Assembly: GCA_034437655.1 (NCBI GenBank)
Contig: DAOTTU010000063.1
Location: forward strand, 186,001 to 250,000
Direction: 5' to 3'
From: J027 sp034437655
GTDB taxonomy: Bacteria > Chloroflexota > Anaerolineae > Aggregatilineales > J027
Length of the DNA: 64,000 nt
The notes below the pieces were generated by a model. It worked only from the letters and a program-made list of their open reading frames with translations. It did no database searches and was not told where the DNA came from. Positions 8,953 to 18,085 of this stretch are shown piece by piece. The position numbers and the translations under genes were made by a program. Numbering within the stretch: the stretch's first letter is position 1; each line of letters begins with the position of its first letter.

Positions 8953-9116
8953 TATCATATTATCGCATATTGCATGCATTTATACCCTGTACGCCTCGGC
9001 AACGTTCACAATATGCCATTGCCAGTGCCGACCGCAGGCCAAAAATGGCATGATTCGACGCCTGCGCGTATGATTATCGTAGCATAACATGCAACTCAAA
9101 TAGAGAGGATTCGACG

Positions 9117-10142
9117 ATGGAATTTGATGTGGTGAGTGTACAACGTAGCCTTGACTTGTCACAGAATTATCAGACCGCGCAAATTGGTCCGCTGGCGATT
9201 GGTTTGCAGAGTGTTAAGGATGACGTCGCTGAAATTGAAATCCAGGGGCCAGAAGGTGTTGAGAAAATTAGCCTCCCCATTGGCACTGCGGCCACCGCGC
9301 AGGGGCATACCTTTATTTTGCGGGACGTGGGCGTGAAATTGCCTAACGAGAAGAAACGCCGCCGTTTTCTGATTTTTGGTAGCAAAGACGACACCCCCAA
9401 AGATGGCGTTATGGAAGCTGTTTTCGACGTACGCTGGGGCGACCAGTCTATGCAGGTCGAAGACCCCGACAAAAACGAGGCCTACGACTTTATGCTGGTG
9501 CGCCAGTATGATGTGGTCAATGATCGGCCGAAAGTCTACCACGGGCAGGATGTGCTTCGTTTTGGGGATATGCGGCTAGAAATCGGCGAACGTGTGGAAG
9601 AAGACAGCCGCAACTTCAAGAAAGCTCGCTATGCGCCGTTTATCGTGCAAATTGATGACGAAGACGAGCCTGAAGAATGGCAGGTCAAGCTCGACGGTAA
9701 ATACCACCGCAAGAAGAACTATCGGGTGCGGGTAACCAGCTATGACTGGGAAAATGGCTGGTATCAGGCTTACGGAATCAGTGTGGTGCGCGGCAAGCCC
9801 AGGGAATACATTGACGAAACCGAAGAAATGATCGCGGATGGTATCACGGCGGATGCACACGTCGGGCACAGCGAATCGTTGACCCTTTCAGCCTCGCGCC
9901 TCGAAGAAGCCAGGAAGAACGACGCCGAAAACATCTTCAGTGAAGGTGAGTCACGGAATGTCGGCCGGGTGGGCATTAAAGTGCTGGGTATTAAACCCGG
10001 TGAGGTCGATATTATGATCGTGTCGCCAACCGTCAAGAAAGCTCGCCTGATTCACGGTCAAGCCTTCGAAGTTGGGCGCTATGACATCACGCTGGTGGGG
10101 GTGCATGGCGATAAGGCCATTTTGCGCGTTGAAGAAGACTAG
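9117..10142 (+). CDS. hypothetical acidic, beta-rich protein
   Basis: 341 residues, not recognised. No signal peptide or membrane helix is visible, so it is probably cytoplasmic. It is rich in Asp, Glu and Lys and in predicted beta strands. Similar pieces recur: 'YHGQDVLRFGDMRLEIG' near residues 140-156 and 'IHGQAFEVGRYDITLVG' near 309-325, with a weaker match near 60-75 ('AQGHTFILRDVGVKL'). This suggests three related beta modules joined by charged linkers. GAGAGG lies eight bases before the ATG. It stands alone between a divergent and a convergent neighbour, so context gives no function. Confidence 0.7.
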   Translation: MEFDVVSVQRSLDLSQNYQTAQIGPLAIGLQSVKDDVAEIEIQGPEGVEKISLPIGTAATAQGHTFILRDVGVKLPNEKKRRRFLIFGSKDDTPKDGVMEAVFDVRWGDQSMQVEDPDKNEAYDFMLVRQYDVVNDRPKVYHGQDVLRFGDMRLEIGERVEEDSRNFKKARYAPFIVQIDDEDEPEEWQVKLDGKYHRKKNYRVRVTSYDWENGWYQAYGISVVRGKPREYIDETEEMIADGITADAHVGHSESLTLSASRLEEARKNDAENIFSEGESRNVGRVGIKVLGIKPGEVDIMIVSPTVKKARLIHGQAFEVGRYDITLVGVHGDKAILRVEED

Positions 10143-10151
10143 GCGCGCACA

Positions 10152-11060
10152 TTAGCTCGTAATGCTGATAGTAATCCCCTGACGGTCGACGCCAACGATA
10201 TAGGTGTCGGCCGCAACTTCATGCTCTGCGAACACGTCCACAATCGCATCAGCTATTGATTCGTGGAAATCCTCAGCCACCGCCAGCACTGCCGGCCCAC
10301 TTCCCGACACCACCAGCGCAATTGCCCCTGAATCAAGCGCGGCCTCTTGCACTGCTTTGAACCCGGGGATTTCGGCGGTATAGTTGGGTTGGTGCAGGCG
10401 GTCGGCCATGCTACTTGCCAACAGCTCGAAATTGCCTGTGCGCATTGCCTCAATCATCAACGCTGTCTGCCCCATGTTAAAGACTGCATCTTCGAGCGCG
10501 ACAAGGCTTGGCAACCCAATTTGACCGCCCTGATAATCTGGTAAATACGGTACAACGACAACCAGCTTCAACGGTACGACATCAAGCGTCTGATAGGCAA
10601 TTTTGCCGGGTGCGGGCTCACTGCAAATGCTGAGCGCTCCCATGAGGGCGGCCGTGACATTAGTGGCAGGGAGACCCATTTCGCAGGCCATTTGCACGAT
10701 GTCGGAACGGCGCAAGTTGCCGTCAATCAGATTATTGGCTGCTACGAGACCACCGATAGAGAGCGCCGTTTGTGCGCCCAGGCCGCTGTCCCACGGAATC
10801 TCACTGTCGATGTGGATATTCAGCCCGGCAGGAGCCATTTCAAAGCGTTGAAAGACGCGGGTGGCGGTCTTCAGCACCGGGTTATAGAAATCAACGGGCA
10901 CGACGTCCTCACCCTCACCCGTCATCGAAATGGAGAGCTTACCGTCGTTGCGGGGGCTCATTTCGATGTTGGTATGCAATGCCAGCGCCAGCCCGACAAC
11001 GTGCAAGCCGGGGCCGATATTGGTGACAGTGGCGGGGACAGTGATCTTAACCTTGGACAC
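10152..11060 (-). CDS. thrB: homoserine kinase
   Basis: 302 residues, typical for bacterial ThrB. It is a GHMP-family kinase: the ATP loop is 'IPWDSGLGAQTALS' (about 88-101), the N-terminal motif is 'VPATVTNIGPGLHVVGLAL', and the C-terminal glycine motif is 'VVSGSGPAVLAV'. It phosphorylates homoserine with ATP in threonine synthesis, in the cytoplasm. The start is GTG at 11060, with AGGAAG seven bases upstream. It stands alone here, without thrC or hom. A related GHMP kinase cannot be excluded, but length and motifs fit ThrB best. Confidence 0.87.
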   Translation of the reverse strand: MSKVKITVPATVTNIGPGLHVVGLALALHTNIEMSPRNDGKLSISMTGEGEDVVPVDFYNPVLKTATRVFQRFEMAPAGLNIHIDSEIPWDSGLGAQTALSIGGLVAANNLIDGNLRRSDIVQMACEMGLPATNVTAALMGALSICSEPAPGKIAYQTLDVVPLKLVVVVPYLPDYQGGQIGLPSLVALEDAVFNMGQTALMIEAMRTGNFELLASSMADRLHQPNYTAEIPGFKAVQEAALDSGAIALVVSGSGPAVLAVAEDFHESIADAIVDVFAEHEVAADTYIVGVDRQGITISITS

Positions 11061-11218
11061 GAGACGACTTCCTGCGACTTTTAGGGTTACTGTTCAAGCA
11101 TATGCTCAATTGTCGCGTTGATGCCCCAAAATCGCAAGCCTTGTCGGATGTTTCACGCCTCGCTATGATACGGGCTGTTTATTTCCGTTCAGAAAAGCCA
11201 TCCACACAGATTGAATCT

Positions 11219-12847
11219 ATGCGCCACGCTGATTTTCGACTTTATGCGGCCCTGACCGGGTTGCTGTTGCTGCAATTCTTCATTCGCGCCCATAACCCCA
11301 CCCACCAGCCGTTTTTCTGGGATGAGAATCGGCATATGGTACGGGCAGCGGATATACTCGACGGCGCACACCCGGCCCTCAACAGTAACGGTAAGTTCTT
11401 GTTGTATGTCTATCTGGCACCGTTTCACCCTGCGCGGGACGTGGCATTGCATGTCTCACGGACAGCGGTTGCATTGTTTTCACTGGTTGGCACAGCGGCT
11501 ATGTTCACACTGGCCAGACGCTTATTCGATGCGCAGGTCGGTTTGGCGGCAGCAGCGTTTTATGTGTTTGTACCCTTTGCCCTATACTACGAACGCATGG
11601 CGCTGGCTGATCCCATGGCCGGGGCGTTGATGGTTCTGACGGTATATGCCTTTGTGCGGATGGCGCAGCAGCGGAGCTATCAGTGGGCCGTTATTGGCGG
11701 CGCACTGGCTTCTTTCGCAACAATGGCCAAGGTCACGGTGACGTTTTCGGCGGTGGCGATGCCTGTGCTGGCCGCTTATACGCTTGGACAACACCCCGGT
11801 GTGGCTGGTGAAACGCGCTGGCAATGGCTCATTGCACGCTGGCGGCACTACTGGTGGCTGTTTTTCACAGCGGGGATGGTCTATCTGGTGCTATGGATTC
11901 CGACGCTGGTTCCGGCTTTCATCAGTGGTTTACAGGGGACGGATTACGTACTTGTAGACCAGACCTCAATTGACACCAGCTTCCTCTCCGAAAATGACGA
12001 AGTACGCTACAGCGAATTTCCGAATCAACTGGCGACGATGCTGTCGTGGCCGATGCTGTTGACGCTGAGTGGGTTTATCGGGTTGGGATTGTGGCGTTTT
12101 CCGCGTCGAACGTGGTTGCTGGTCGGGTGGGTTGCGCTCATCTGGGGACCGACAGCAATCCTCGTCTGGCGCACGCAGACGCGCTATCTGATGGCCGGGG
12201 TGTTTGGGCTGGCGATCCTCTTTGGTGCCGGGGTGATGACACTTGTCCGCGCAAATCCCCGCTTGCCGGGCATCCGATGGCAACCAATCACAGGCGGGAT
12301 TATCGGCGTGTTTGCTGCTGGATGGTTAGCATTTTTCGCTGTGCCCTTTGCCCACAACGCCAGCACCGACGCCGCCAGTTTGCGCACAACCCGCTGGGAC
12401 AACCGCGACTATTACCAATCCCCATGGAACGGGTATGCACTGCTCGACTCAATGGACTATCTCAGCCGCGAAGGGGAGGCAGGCAACGACGGCCGCGTTA
12501 ATGTACTCAATCTCAGCCAGATGTGCCCTTTCCTCGACCTCTACAGCTATCCACGCCTGGAAATGACCTGCTTGCACAGCGACGACAATCGCCGTGATTA
12601 TGATGGCACAGTGCAGGGCATACAATGGCAAATGGCGACCGATGCTATCTTCAGCACCGACGACCCCATTTACTTGATGCTGGAACAACATCGCCGCACC
12701 TTTGAAATCCCCGACGTGCCCTATCCACACCCGGATTTACGCTGGCAACAGATCGAAGCGTTTCAACGGCCAAAAGGTGGTTTGTGGGTCACCATCTGGC
12801 GCGTGGAACGGCTTGACGCTGCCACAGAAGCGGCAACTGCACCATGA
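11219..12847 (+). CDS. GT39-type membrane glycosyltransferase
   Basis: 542 residues from the chosen ATG. It has about ten membrane helices. The first extracytoplasmic loop contains 'FFWDENRHMVRAADI', the acidic motif that binds the polyprenyl-phosphate sugar donor in ArnT/PMT-type enzymes. A soluble C-terminal part of about 140 residues follows. The family transfers a sugar from a lipid carrier to lipid or protein outside the membrane. The frame opens upstream at 11102 and 11165, but none of the starts has a good ribosome site. I chose 11219 because the first helix begins soon after. The stop overlaps the next methyltransferase by four bases (ATGA). Confidence 0.8.
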   Translation: MRHADFRLYAALTGLLLLQFFIRAHNPTHQPFFWDENRHMVRAADILDGAHPALNSNGKFLLYVYLAPFHPARDVALHVSRTAVALFSLVGTAAMFTLARRLFDAQVGLAAAAFYVFVPFALYYERMALADPMAGALMVLTVYAFVRMAQQRSYQWAVIGGALASFATMAKVTVTFSAVAMPVLAAYTLGQHPGVAGETRWQWLIARWRHYWWLFFTAGMVYLVLWIPTLVPAFISGLQGTDYVLVDQTSIDTSFLSENDEVRYSEFPNQLATMLSWPMLLTLSGFIGLGLWRFPRRTWLLVGWVALIWGPTAILVWRTQTRYLMAGVFGLAILFGAGVMTLVRANPRLPGIRWQPITGGIIGVFAAGWLAFFAVPFAHNASTDAASLRTTRWDNRDYYQSPWNGYALLDSMDYLSREGEAGNDGRVNVLNLSQMCPFLDLYSYPRLEMTCLHSDDNRRDYDGTVQGIQWQMATDAIFSTDDPIYLMLEQHRRTFEIPDVPYPHPDLRWQQIEAFQRPKGGLWVTIWRVERLDAATEAATAP

Positions 12848-13530
12848 AGCGCTTATTTCACCGACTGTTAGCACGTCTCACGGGTGAGCAATTGCCGCCA
12901 CGCTTGCCTGAACTACCGAGTCGTACCGCTTATGCGCAATGGGCCGCAAACTATACCCCCAGTGCCCATAATCCGCTGATGCAAGCCGAGGAGCAGGCGA
13001 TGCAGAAGCTATTGCCAGCGCTTGCAGGGCGAACGGTGCTTGACCTGGCGTGTGGCACAGGGCGTTGGGGTGCGTGGGCACAGGGTCAGGGGGCGCGTTT
13101 GGTTTTGGGATTGGATAACAGCGCAGCCATGCTTCGTAATGGTGTGTTGTCGCGGAGCGGGCAGGCTGAAATGGATGCACTCCCACTATCGAATGCTTCG
13201 GTGGGTGTGATTATCTGCGGCTTAGCGACGGGTCACCTTCCAACCGAGCGCTTGCAAGCTGCACTCCACGAGATGGCGCGGGTATTAGTGCCGGGTGGCG
13301 CGGCGTGTATCAGCGATTTTCATCCGTTCCTGGCATGGAGTGGCGCACAACGCACTTTCACCACGGCTGGAGGGCAGACCCTTGCTGTCGAACACTATCG
13401 TCACAGCTACGCCGATTATTTCCGTTATGCTACGCTGGCCGGGTTGCGGCTCACAGGTGTTGAAGAAGTCTTCAGTGCTGATGAGAAGCTACCCCTGGTG
13501 CTGGCGCTACAGTTGACGAAACCCACGTAG
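12844..13530 (+). CDS. SAM-dependent class I methyltransferase
   Basis: 228 residues. The SAM-binding glycine loop is 'VLDLACGTGRWGAWA', followed by 'VLGLDNSAAML' (motif II) and 'LHEMARVLVPGGAACISD' (the post-core strand). This is the methyltransf_11 type used on small molecules, quinones and lipids. The start ATG overlaps the stop of the glycosyltransferase, so the two are translationally coupled and may act on the same glycan or lipid; that is inference. No substrate-specific motif is seen. Confidence 0.85.
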   Translation: MKRLFHRLLARLTGEQLPPRLPELPSRTAYAQWAANYTPSAHNPLMQAEEQAMQKLLPALAGRTVLDLACGTGRWGAWAQGQGARLVLGLDNSAAMLRNGVLSRSGQAEMDALPLSNASVGVIICGLATGHLPTERLQAALHEMARVLVPGGAACISDFHPFLAWSGAQRTFTTAGGQTLAVEHYRHSYADYFRYATLAGLRLTGVEEVFSADEKLPLVLALQLTKPT

Positions 13531-13586
13531 ATTTTCCATAATAAAGATTCAAAAAATAACCGTACAGGTAGAGGAGCCGCAATACC

Positions 13587-14651
13587 GTGAAGCAGGCCAG
13601 CTCAACGACCGACTTGCTACAGCCAATTTACATTGACGACATCGAAATCAAAACCCCGCTCACCCTCGCGCCGATGGATGGCATGACGAATTATGCTTTC
13701 CGTCGGCTGGCCCGCAAACATTCTGGCGAAGACTGCGGTCTGGTCTGCACCGAACTCCTCAGCAGTAAGATTTTGACGGGGAACGACAAACGCGCTCGCC
13801 ATAAATTCGACTGGCGACCAGATGAGTTTCCGTTCGCGGTGCAAATTTTTGGCAGTGACCCCGCTCAGATGGCCGATGCGGCGCAAATCGTGGAAGAAGC
13901 CGGGGCCAGCATCATCGACATCAACATGGGCTGTTGGGTGCCAAAAGTGGCGCGCAAAGGTGGCGGTGCCGGGTTATTGCGGGATGTTTGCACCGCAACG
14001 AGTGTCGTGCAGGCCGTTGTAGATGCAGTCAGCGTCCCGGTGACGGTCAAAGTGCGGGCGGGCTACGAAATGGACAACCCCACCGCCGTTCCTTTTGCTC
14101 GTGCTGCTGAAGATGCGGGCGTGAAACTGATCGCTGTACACTGGCGTTATGCGCGGATGGGCTTCCGCAAAGAATATAGCGCGGACTGGTCGGTTATTGG
14201 GGAAGTCAAGCGGGCGGTGCGCTCAATTCCGGTACTGGGCAATGGTGATGTCCACACGGCGGCTGATGTGGTGCGGATGATGCGTGAAACGGGCTGTGAC
14301 GGGGTGATGATTGGCCGCGCGGCAGCGGGGAATCCGTGGTTGTTCAAGCAAATTGCCCATAAACTCCGCACCGGGGAAGATTTGCCGGGGCCGTCGGTAG
14401 CAGTACGGGCAGAAACAGCGCTGGAACATGCCCGCGTGATGGTCGAGACGTCCGACTATGGCGAAGGCAAGACTGTGCGTGAATTGCGCGGCCGCCTGCA
14501 TCAGTATTTTGACGCCTTTGTAGATAACGACACTACCATTGCGGACCTCCGTTATCATCTGGTGCGCGTCGAAGCTCTGGCAGACATTGAAAACCTACTG
14601 CTTCCACTCACTGAAGCCAATATTCCAGAGCAGGAGGCAACCCCTGCATGA
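13587..14651 (+). CDS. dus: tRNA-dihydrouridine synthase
   Basis: 354 residues. It is an FMN-dependent TIM barrel that reduces uridines in tRNA loops. Family motifs are 'LAPMDGMTNYAFRR', 'VQIFGSDPAQMADAA', 'DINMGCWVPKVARKGGGAG' with catalytic Cys116, and the FMN phosphate site 'GCDGVMIGRAAAGNPW'. The residue after the catalytic Cys is Trp where most Dus proteins have Pro. The start is GTG at 13587 with GAGGAG about ten bases upstream. The stop overlaps the MOSC gene start. Which positions it modifies (DusA, B or C type) cannot be settled; the DusB-like layout is closest. Confidence 0.9.
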   Translation: MKQASSTTDLLQPIYIDDIEIKTPLTLAPMDGMTNYAFRRLARKHSGEDCGLVCTELLSSKILTGNDKRARHKFDWRPDEFPFAVQIFGSDPAQMADAAQIVEEAGASIIDINMGCWVPKVARKGGGAGLLRDVCTATSVVQAVVDAVSVPVTVKVRAGYEMDNPTAVPFARAAEDAGVKLIAVHWRYARMGFRKEYSADWSVIGEVKRAVRSIPVLGNGDVHTAADVVRMMRETGCDGVMIGRAAAGNPWLFKQIAHKLRTGEDLPGPSVAVRAETALEHARVMVETSDYGEGKTVRELRGRLHQYFDAFVDNDTTIADLRYHLVRVEALADIENLLLPLTEANIPEQEATPA

Positions 14652-15250
14652 ACGAACAGGAATGGCGATACATTGGTGACATAACGCTGTTGCAACTGCA
14701 AACGCAGCCGTTAAAAATTGGGGATGTGCAGCGCTACTATGAACCCGACGGCGCGTTGCGACCGGTGCATCATTTCACTCTGGTGCGCGATGGCATTACG
14801 GCGGAGATTAACGGCGAAACTGTGATTGATGCTCACCATCGCCACCACCCCCAATCTCGCAATCGCATCAGTAACCCGGCGTCGTTCGGCTTTACCAGTC
14901 ACTATCGCAAGATGCAAGAACGCTTTGGCGACCATATGTATCTCGGGGTGGCGGGTGAAAACATCATCATTGAGACTGATGAGTTATTTGGTGAAGACGA
15001 TGTGCGCGGGGGTGTTGCCTTTGAAGCGGCAACTGGTGACACCCTGATCATTGACACCATTTTCGCCATCCCTCCCTGCAAGCCCTTTGCTAAATATTGC
15101 CTGCAAACTGATGACGTTGAGTCTGAACAGCTTCTGGTGCGCGAAAGCCTGCAATTTCTGCTCAACGGAATACGCGGTTTTTGCATTGAACCAGCCGACG
15201 GCGCACAATTTCAGCTTGAAGTGGGGCAACGTTTCTGGATTAAACGCTAA
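14648..15250 (+). CDS. MOSC-domain-like protein
   Basis: 200 residues. The middle matches the MOSC fold (molybdenum-cofactor sulfurase C-terminal type): 'NRISNPASFGFTSHYRKM', then 'YLGVAGENIIIETD' with the near-invariant GEN, then 'IPPCKPFAKYC' with the conserved Cys. MOSC proteins bind sulfur or molybdopterin and act in sulfur transfer or N-oxide reduction. No molybdenum cofactor genes are in the window. It is translationally coupled to the dus gene by a four-base overlap. A role in tRNA sulfur chemistry would be speculation. Confidence 0.7.
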   Translation: MNEQEWRYIGDITLLQLQTQPLKIGDVQRYYEPDGALRPVHHFTLVRDGITAEINGETVIDAHHRHHPQSRNRISNPASFGFTSHYRKMQERFGDHMYLGVAGENIIIETDELFGEDDVRGGVAFEAATGDTLIIDTIFAIPPCKPFAKYCLQTDDVESEQLLVRESLQFLLNGIRGFCIEPADGAQFQLEVGQRFWIKR

Positions 15251-15323
15251 TATTGGCGCAAGTGACGGGTCTCTGCTAGCATAAATGCAGATGTCTGCTG
15301 TGTGCTAAAAAAAGGACGATTTG

Positions 15324-16397
15324 ATGAAAAATTTGCGCGCTGTGTTGCTACTCGTCGCAATACTACTTGGATTAACCCCGTTTTTGTTGACTCCTGCCCC
15401 ACAAGCTGATGCACAAAGTGGTGGTGCCGTTGTTGTTGTGAATACGTTCCGCCTTAATCTGCGAACAGGCCCCGGCGTTCAGTACCAAACGATTGGGGAA
15501 CTCGTCGGCGGCGAGACTTATGCCGTTGAAGCGATCTCACCAGACCGCATCTGGTTTAAGATAAGCGGTACGCCAGCGGGAACAGGCTGGGTACGCGGCC
15601 GGTTTACCATTTTCCGCGGCGATATTGATAGTGTGCCGGTAGATGCTGGCCCCTATGGCGCATTGGTCCCCAATGTGTTCATCGTTAACATCAACATTCC
15701 TGCGTTTGACCGTCCCGGCGGCCGCATCATCGGTACGATTCAAGGCGGCGGACAGCAATATAGCGTTGTGGGGCGTAGTTTTGACGGTATCTGGATTCAG
15801 CTACAAACATCACTCGGTATTGTCTGGGCGCAGTCGGCAAGTGGTGCCTTCCGAGGGCAATGGTTTGATTTAGACATCACATTTGGTCAAGAGGCGGCCG
15901 TGACCTTCCAGGCAGAACAGGAAGTCGTTGTAGTTAATGCATTCCGCCTGAACGTGCGCACTGGCCCGGGCGTTGAGTTCTTGTCGCTGGGGACGGTTGA
16001 AGGTGGTGACCAATTCCGGGTGATCGGAATTTCGCCGGATCGTATCTGGTTCCGGGTGACGGGTACACCTTTTGGTGATGGCTGGGTACGCGGTCGCTTT
16101 ATCATATTCCGTGGCGATATTGAGGCCGTGAACGTTGTGGAAGGTCCGTACGGGCAGTTGCAACCAGAAACCTTTGTGATGGACGTATTTATTCCGGTTT
16201 TTGATAACATTGAAGGGCAGCAACTGGGCCTGCTAACGCCGAGCGAGTACATTGTAACCGGGCGCAGCTTTGAAGGCGGCTGGATACGGATTCAGACGGC
16301 CGATTTTGGTAATGTTTGGACACAATTGTCACGCGGATTCTTCCGAGGTGATTTCTTTGATGTCCCTATTATCACGGATGAGACCATTATCAACTAG
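15324..16397 (+). CDS. secreted protein with two SH3-like repeat units
   Basis: 357 residues. A signal peptide (1-31, ending 'PQADAQS') leads into two tandem units of about 165 residues. Each unit starts with a bacterial SH3 domain ('NTFRLNLRTGPGVQYQTIG' and 'NAFRLNVRTGPGVEFLSLG'), shares 'SPDRIWFKISGTP'-type segments and 'GWVRGRFTIFRGDI', and ends with a second beta module. SH3_3 domains commonly bind cell-wall peptides. The ATG at 15324 is preferred over TTG at 15321 because AGGA is eight bases upstream. The two halves are clearly an internal duplication. No catalytic domain is present. Confidence 0.8.
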   Translation: MKNLRAVLLLVAILLGLTPFLLTPAPQADAQSGGAVVVVNTFRLNLRTGPGVQYQTIGELVGGETYAVEAISPDRIWFKISGTPAGTGWVRGRFTIFRGDIDSVPVDAGPYGALVPNVFIVNINIPAFDRPGGRIIGTIQGGGQQYSVVGRSFDGIWIQLQTSLGIVWAQSASGAFRGQWFDLDITFGQEAAVTFQAEQEVVVVNAFRLNVRTGPGVEFLSLGTVEGGDQFRVIGISPDRIWFRVTGTPFGDGWVRGRFIIFRGDIEAVNVVEGPYGQLQPETFVMDVFIPVFDNIEGQQLGLLTPSEYIVTGRSFEGGWIRIQTADFGNVWTQLSRGFFRGDFFDVPIITDETIIN

Positions 16398-16413
16398 GTG
16401 TGGTCAACGCAAC

Positions 16414-16444
16414 GGGCGGGGCACGATAACATAATGCCTCGTCC
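16414..16444 (+). terminator. possible transcription terminator hairpin
   Basis: Bases 16414-16423 pair with 16435-16444 in a ten-base stem with two G-U pairs and an 11-base loop. It lies 17 bases after the SH3 gene and before the convergent GT2 gene. No T-run follows, so it is a weak call. On the other strand the wobble pairs become mismatches, so it would act only on the plus-strand RNA. Confidence 0.35.
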
Positions 16445-16465
16445 ATTACCTGTGCTTTATGTGCT

Positions 16466-17974
16466 TTAGCTCGATTGTTCGGTCACTTGCATCTGGCGTT
16501 GGGCTTGCTGTTGAAGCTGCCAGTTTTGCACAACATTCCACAACGCAAACACCCCAAATGACAGCGTGTAGATCAACAGGTAGGGGGCCACCCACAGCGC
16601 GGAGTCCAGGGCCAGAATAAAGCCAAAGAACGCATACGCTGCCAACACCAGTTCCCCAATCGTCAACAAGTCAATTTTCAGCGTGTAATTACTCTTCAGC
16701 CAGGCTTGAGATTGCCCGATAACGCGAAACTTTGGTGTGCGCTTAAATTCACGTTCAACACCGGGTTTATGGAATGCAGCCAACACTGCCCGTGAATTGC
16801 TCAGCACGATCCCTGCACCAACCATTGACTGAAGCGGGAAATAGAGCATCCGCTTTAACCCATTGCCTGCATAAAGCTCAACCTGGCTGATGGCCATAAT
16901 CAATGGTGGAATTGAGCCGAAGAACCCCACAACGCGCAGGTCTGGAATTTCTTCGAACATGTTGCCTAGTAACAATACTGGCGTCAGCAAAAAGATCATC
17001 AAGATCATCGGCTGCACAAGGTATTGCGACAGATGCATCAACCCCATGAATTTCTTGGCAGGTGAGAAACGTCGTGACAGCATCAGCGGTATGGCATGTT
17101 TGATGAGGCATTCTGTCGACCCTGTGGCCCAGCGTGCCTGCTGTGTTTTGTAAGCCTGCAACTGTGGTGGCAACTCCCCGGGGACGCCAACGTCAACCAG
17201 ATACAAGAAATCCCAGCCACGCATCAGCGCTCGGTAAGACAGGTCAAGGTCTTCAGTTAGCGTTGACGACGACCACCCACCCGCATCACGAATGGCATTC
17301 ACCCGCCAGATGCCGCCCGTCCCATTCATCGACATTGGAAGGCGGCCTCGGTTGCGGGCGACCTGTTCAATAGCGAAATGTCCGTCAATAGAAAGCGCCT
17401 GAACGCGGGTCAGCCAATTAAAGCTGTGATTGAGATGTGCCCATCGGGTTTGGATTAGTGCGAGTTGGTCGTTGGTAGAGAAATAGGGCATTGTCTGCCG
17501 CAAAAAGTCCGTAGTGGGCAAAAAGTCAGCGTCAAAAACAGCAATGCAGTCAGTGTCGGTATGCTCCAGCCCATAGGCAAGCGCACCGGCTTTGTAGCCT
17601 TTGCGTTCTGGGCGACGAATCAGCTCAATGAAATCAACGCCTTTGGCCTGCCATTCTCGAATTTTCTCACGCACAAGGTCGGTGGTTTCGTCATTGGAAT
17701 CATCTAGAACCTGAATGCGTAACTTGCCAGCCGGGTAATCTAACTGCGCACAAGCATCAATCAAGCGATCAACAACATGCGCTTCGTTGTAGATGGGTAA
17801 TTGCACCGTGACAGAGCGCAACTCGTCGTCGGGCACATCAGGTCGTTTGGGGCTTTTGTGCCGGGTTAAGCCATAGATCAGCAACAACGCCGCGAAGTTG
17901 CCCAAAAACAGGGTTAAAAAGATAATGCAAGCCGTGTAGACAATTGCGCTAAGGTTGAGAAAAATATCAATCAT
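16466..17974 (-). CDS. processive family 2 glycosyltransferase (cellulose/glucomannan synthase-like)
   Basis: 502 residues. It has an N-terminal helix (about 8-36), a GT-A catalytic domain and about four C-terminal helices. All processive GT2 motifs are present: 'VLDDSNDETTDL', 'VFDADFLP', 'LTEDLDLSYR' (catalytic Asp) and 'QQARWATGS' (the QxxRW motif). Such enzymes polymerise sugars from nucleotide sugars across the inner membrane. This fits an extracellular polysaccharide, but the sugar cannot be read from sequence. The ATG at 17974 is chosen because the helix begins there; the frame stays open to 18043. It is divergent from the histidine kinase. Confidence 0.88.
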   Translation of the reverse strand: MIDIFLNLSAIVYTACIIFLTLFLGNFAALLLIYGLTRHKSPKRPDVPDDELRSVTVQLPIYNEAHVVDRLIDACAQLDYPAGKLRIQVLDDSNDETTDLVREKIREWQAKGVDFIELIRRPERKGYKAGALAYGLEHTDTDCIAVFDADFLPTTDFLRQTMPYFSTNDQLALIQTRWAHLNHSFNWLTRVQALSIDGHFAIEQVARNRGRLPMSMNGTGGIWRVNAIRDAGGWSSSTLTEDLDLSYRALMRGWDFLYLVDVGVPGELPPQLQAYKTQQARWATGSTECLIKHAIPLMLSRRFSPAKKFMGLMHLSQYLVQPMILMIFLLTPVLLLGNMFEEIPDLRVVGFFGSIPPLIMAISQVELYAGNGLKRMLYFPLQSMVGAGIVLSNSRAVLAAFHKPGVEREFKRTPKFRVIGQSQAWLKSNYTLKIDLLTIGELVLAAYAFFGFILALDSALWVAPYLLIYTLSFGVFALWNVVQNWQLQQQAQRQMQVTEQSS

Positions 17975-18085
17975 AAGGCCGTTTTGAATGTAGATTGGGC
18001 AGATACAACACTCAAGCATGACATAGCGGATTTGGATTGACAAGGCTTGTTTGAGATTTTAGTCCACGTTGGTACAATTGAGCGT

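Noticed and set aside
8360..9073. 237-codon plus-strand frame opposite the dehydrogenase-like gene
   Set aside because: It lies opposite a gene with clear family motifs and lacks any motif or ribosome site.
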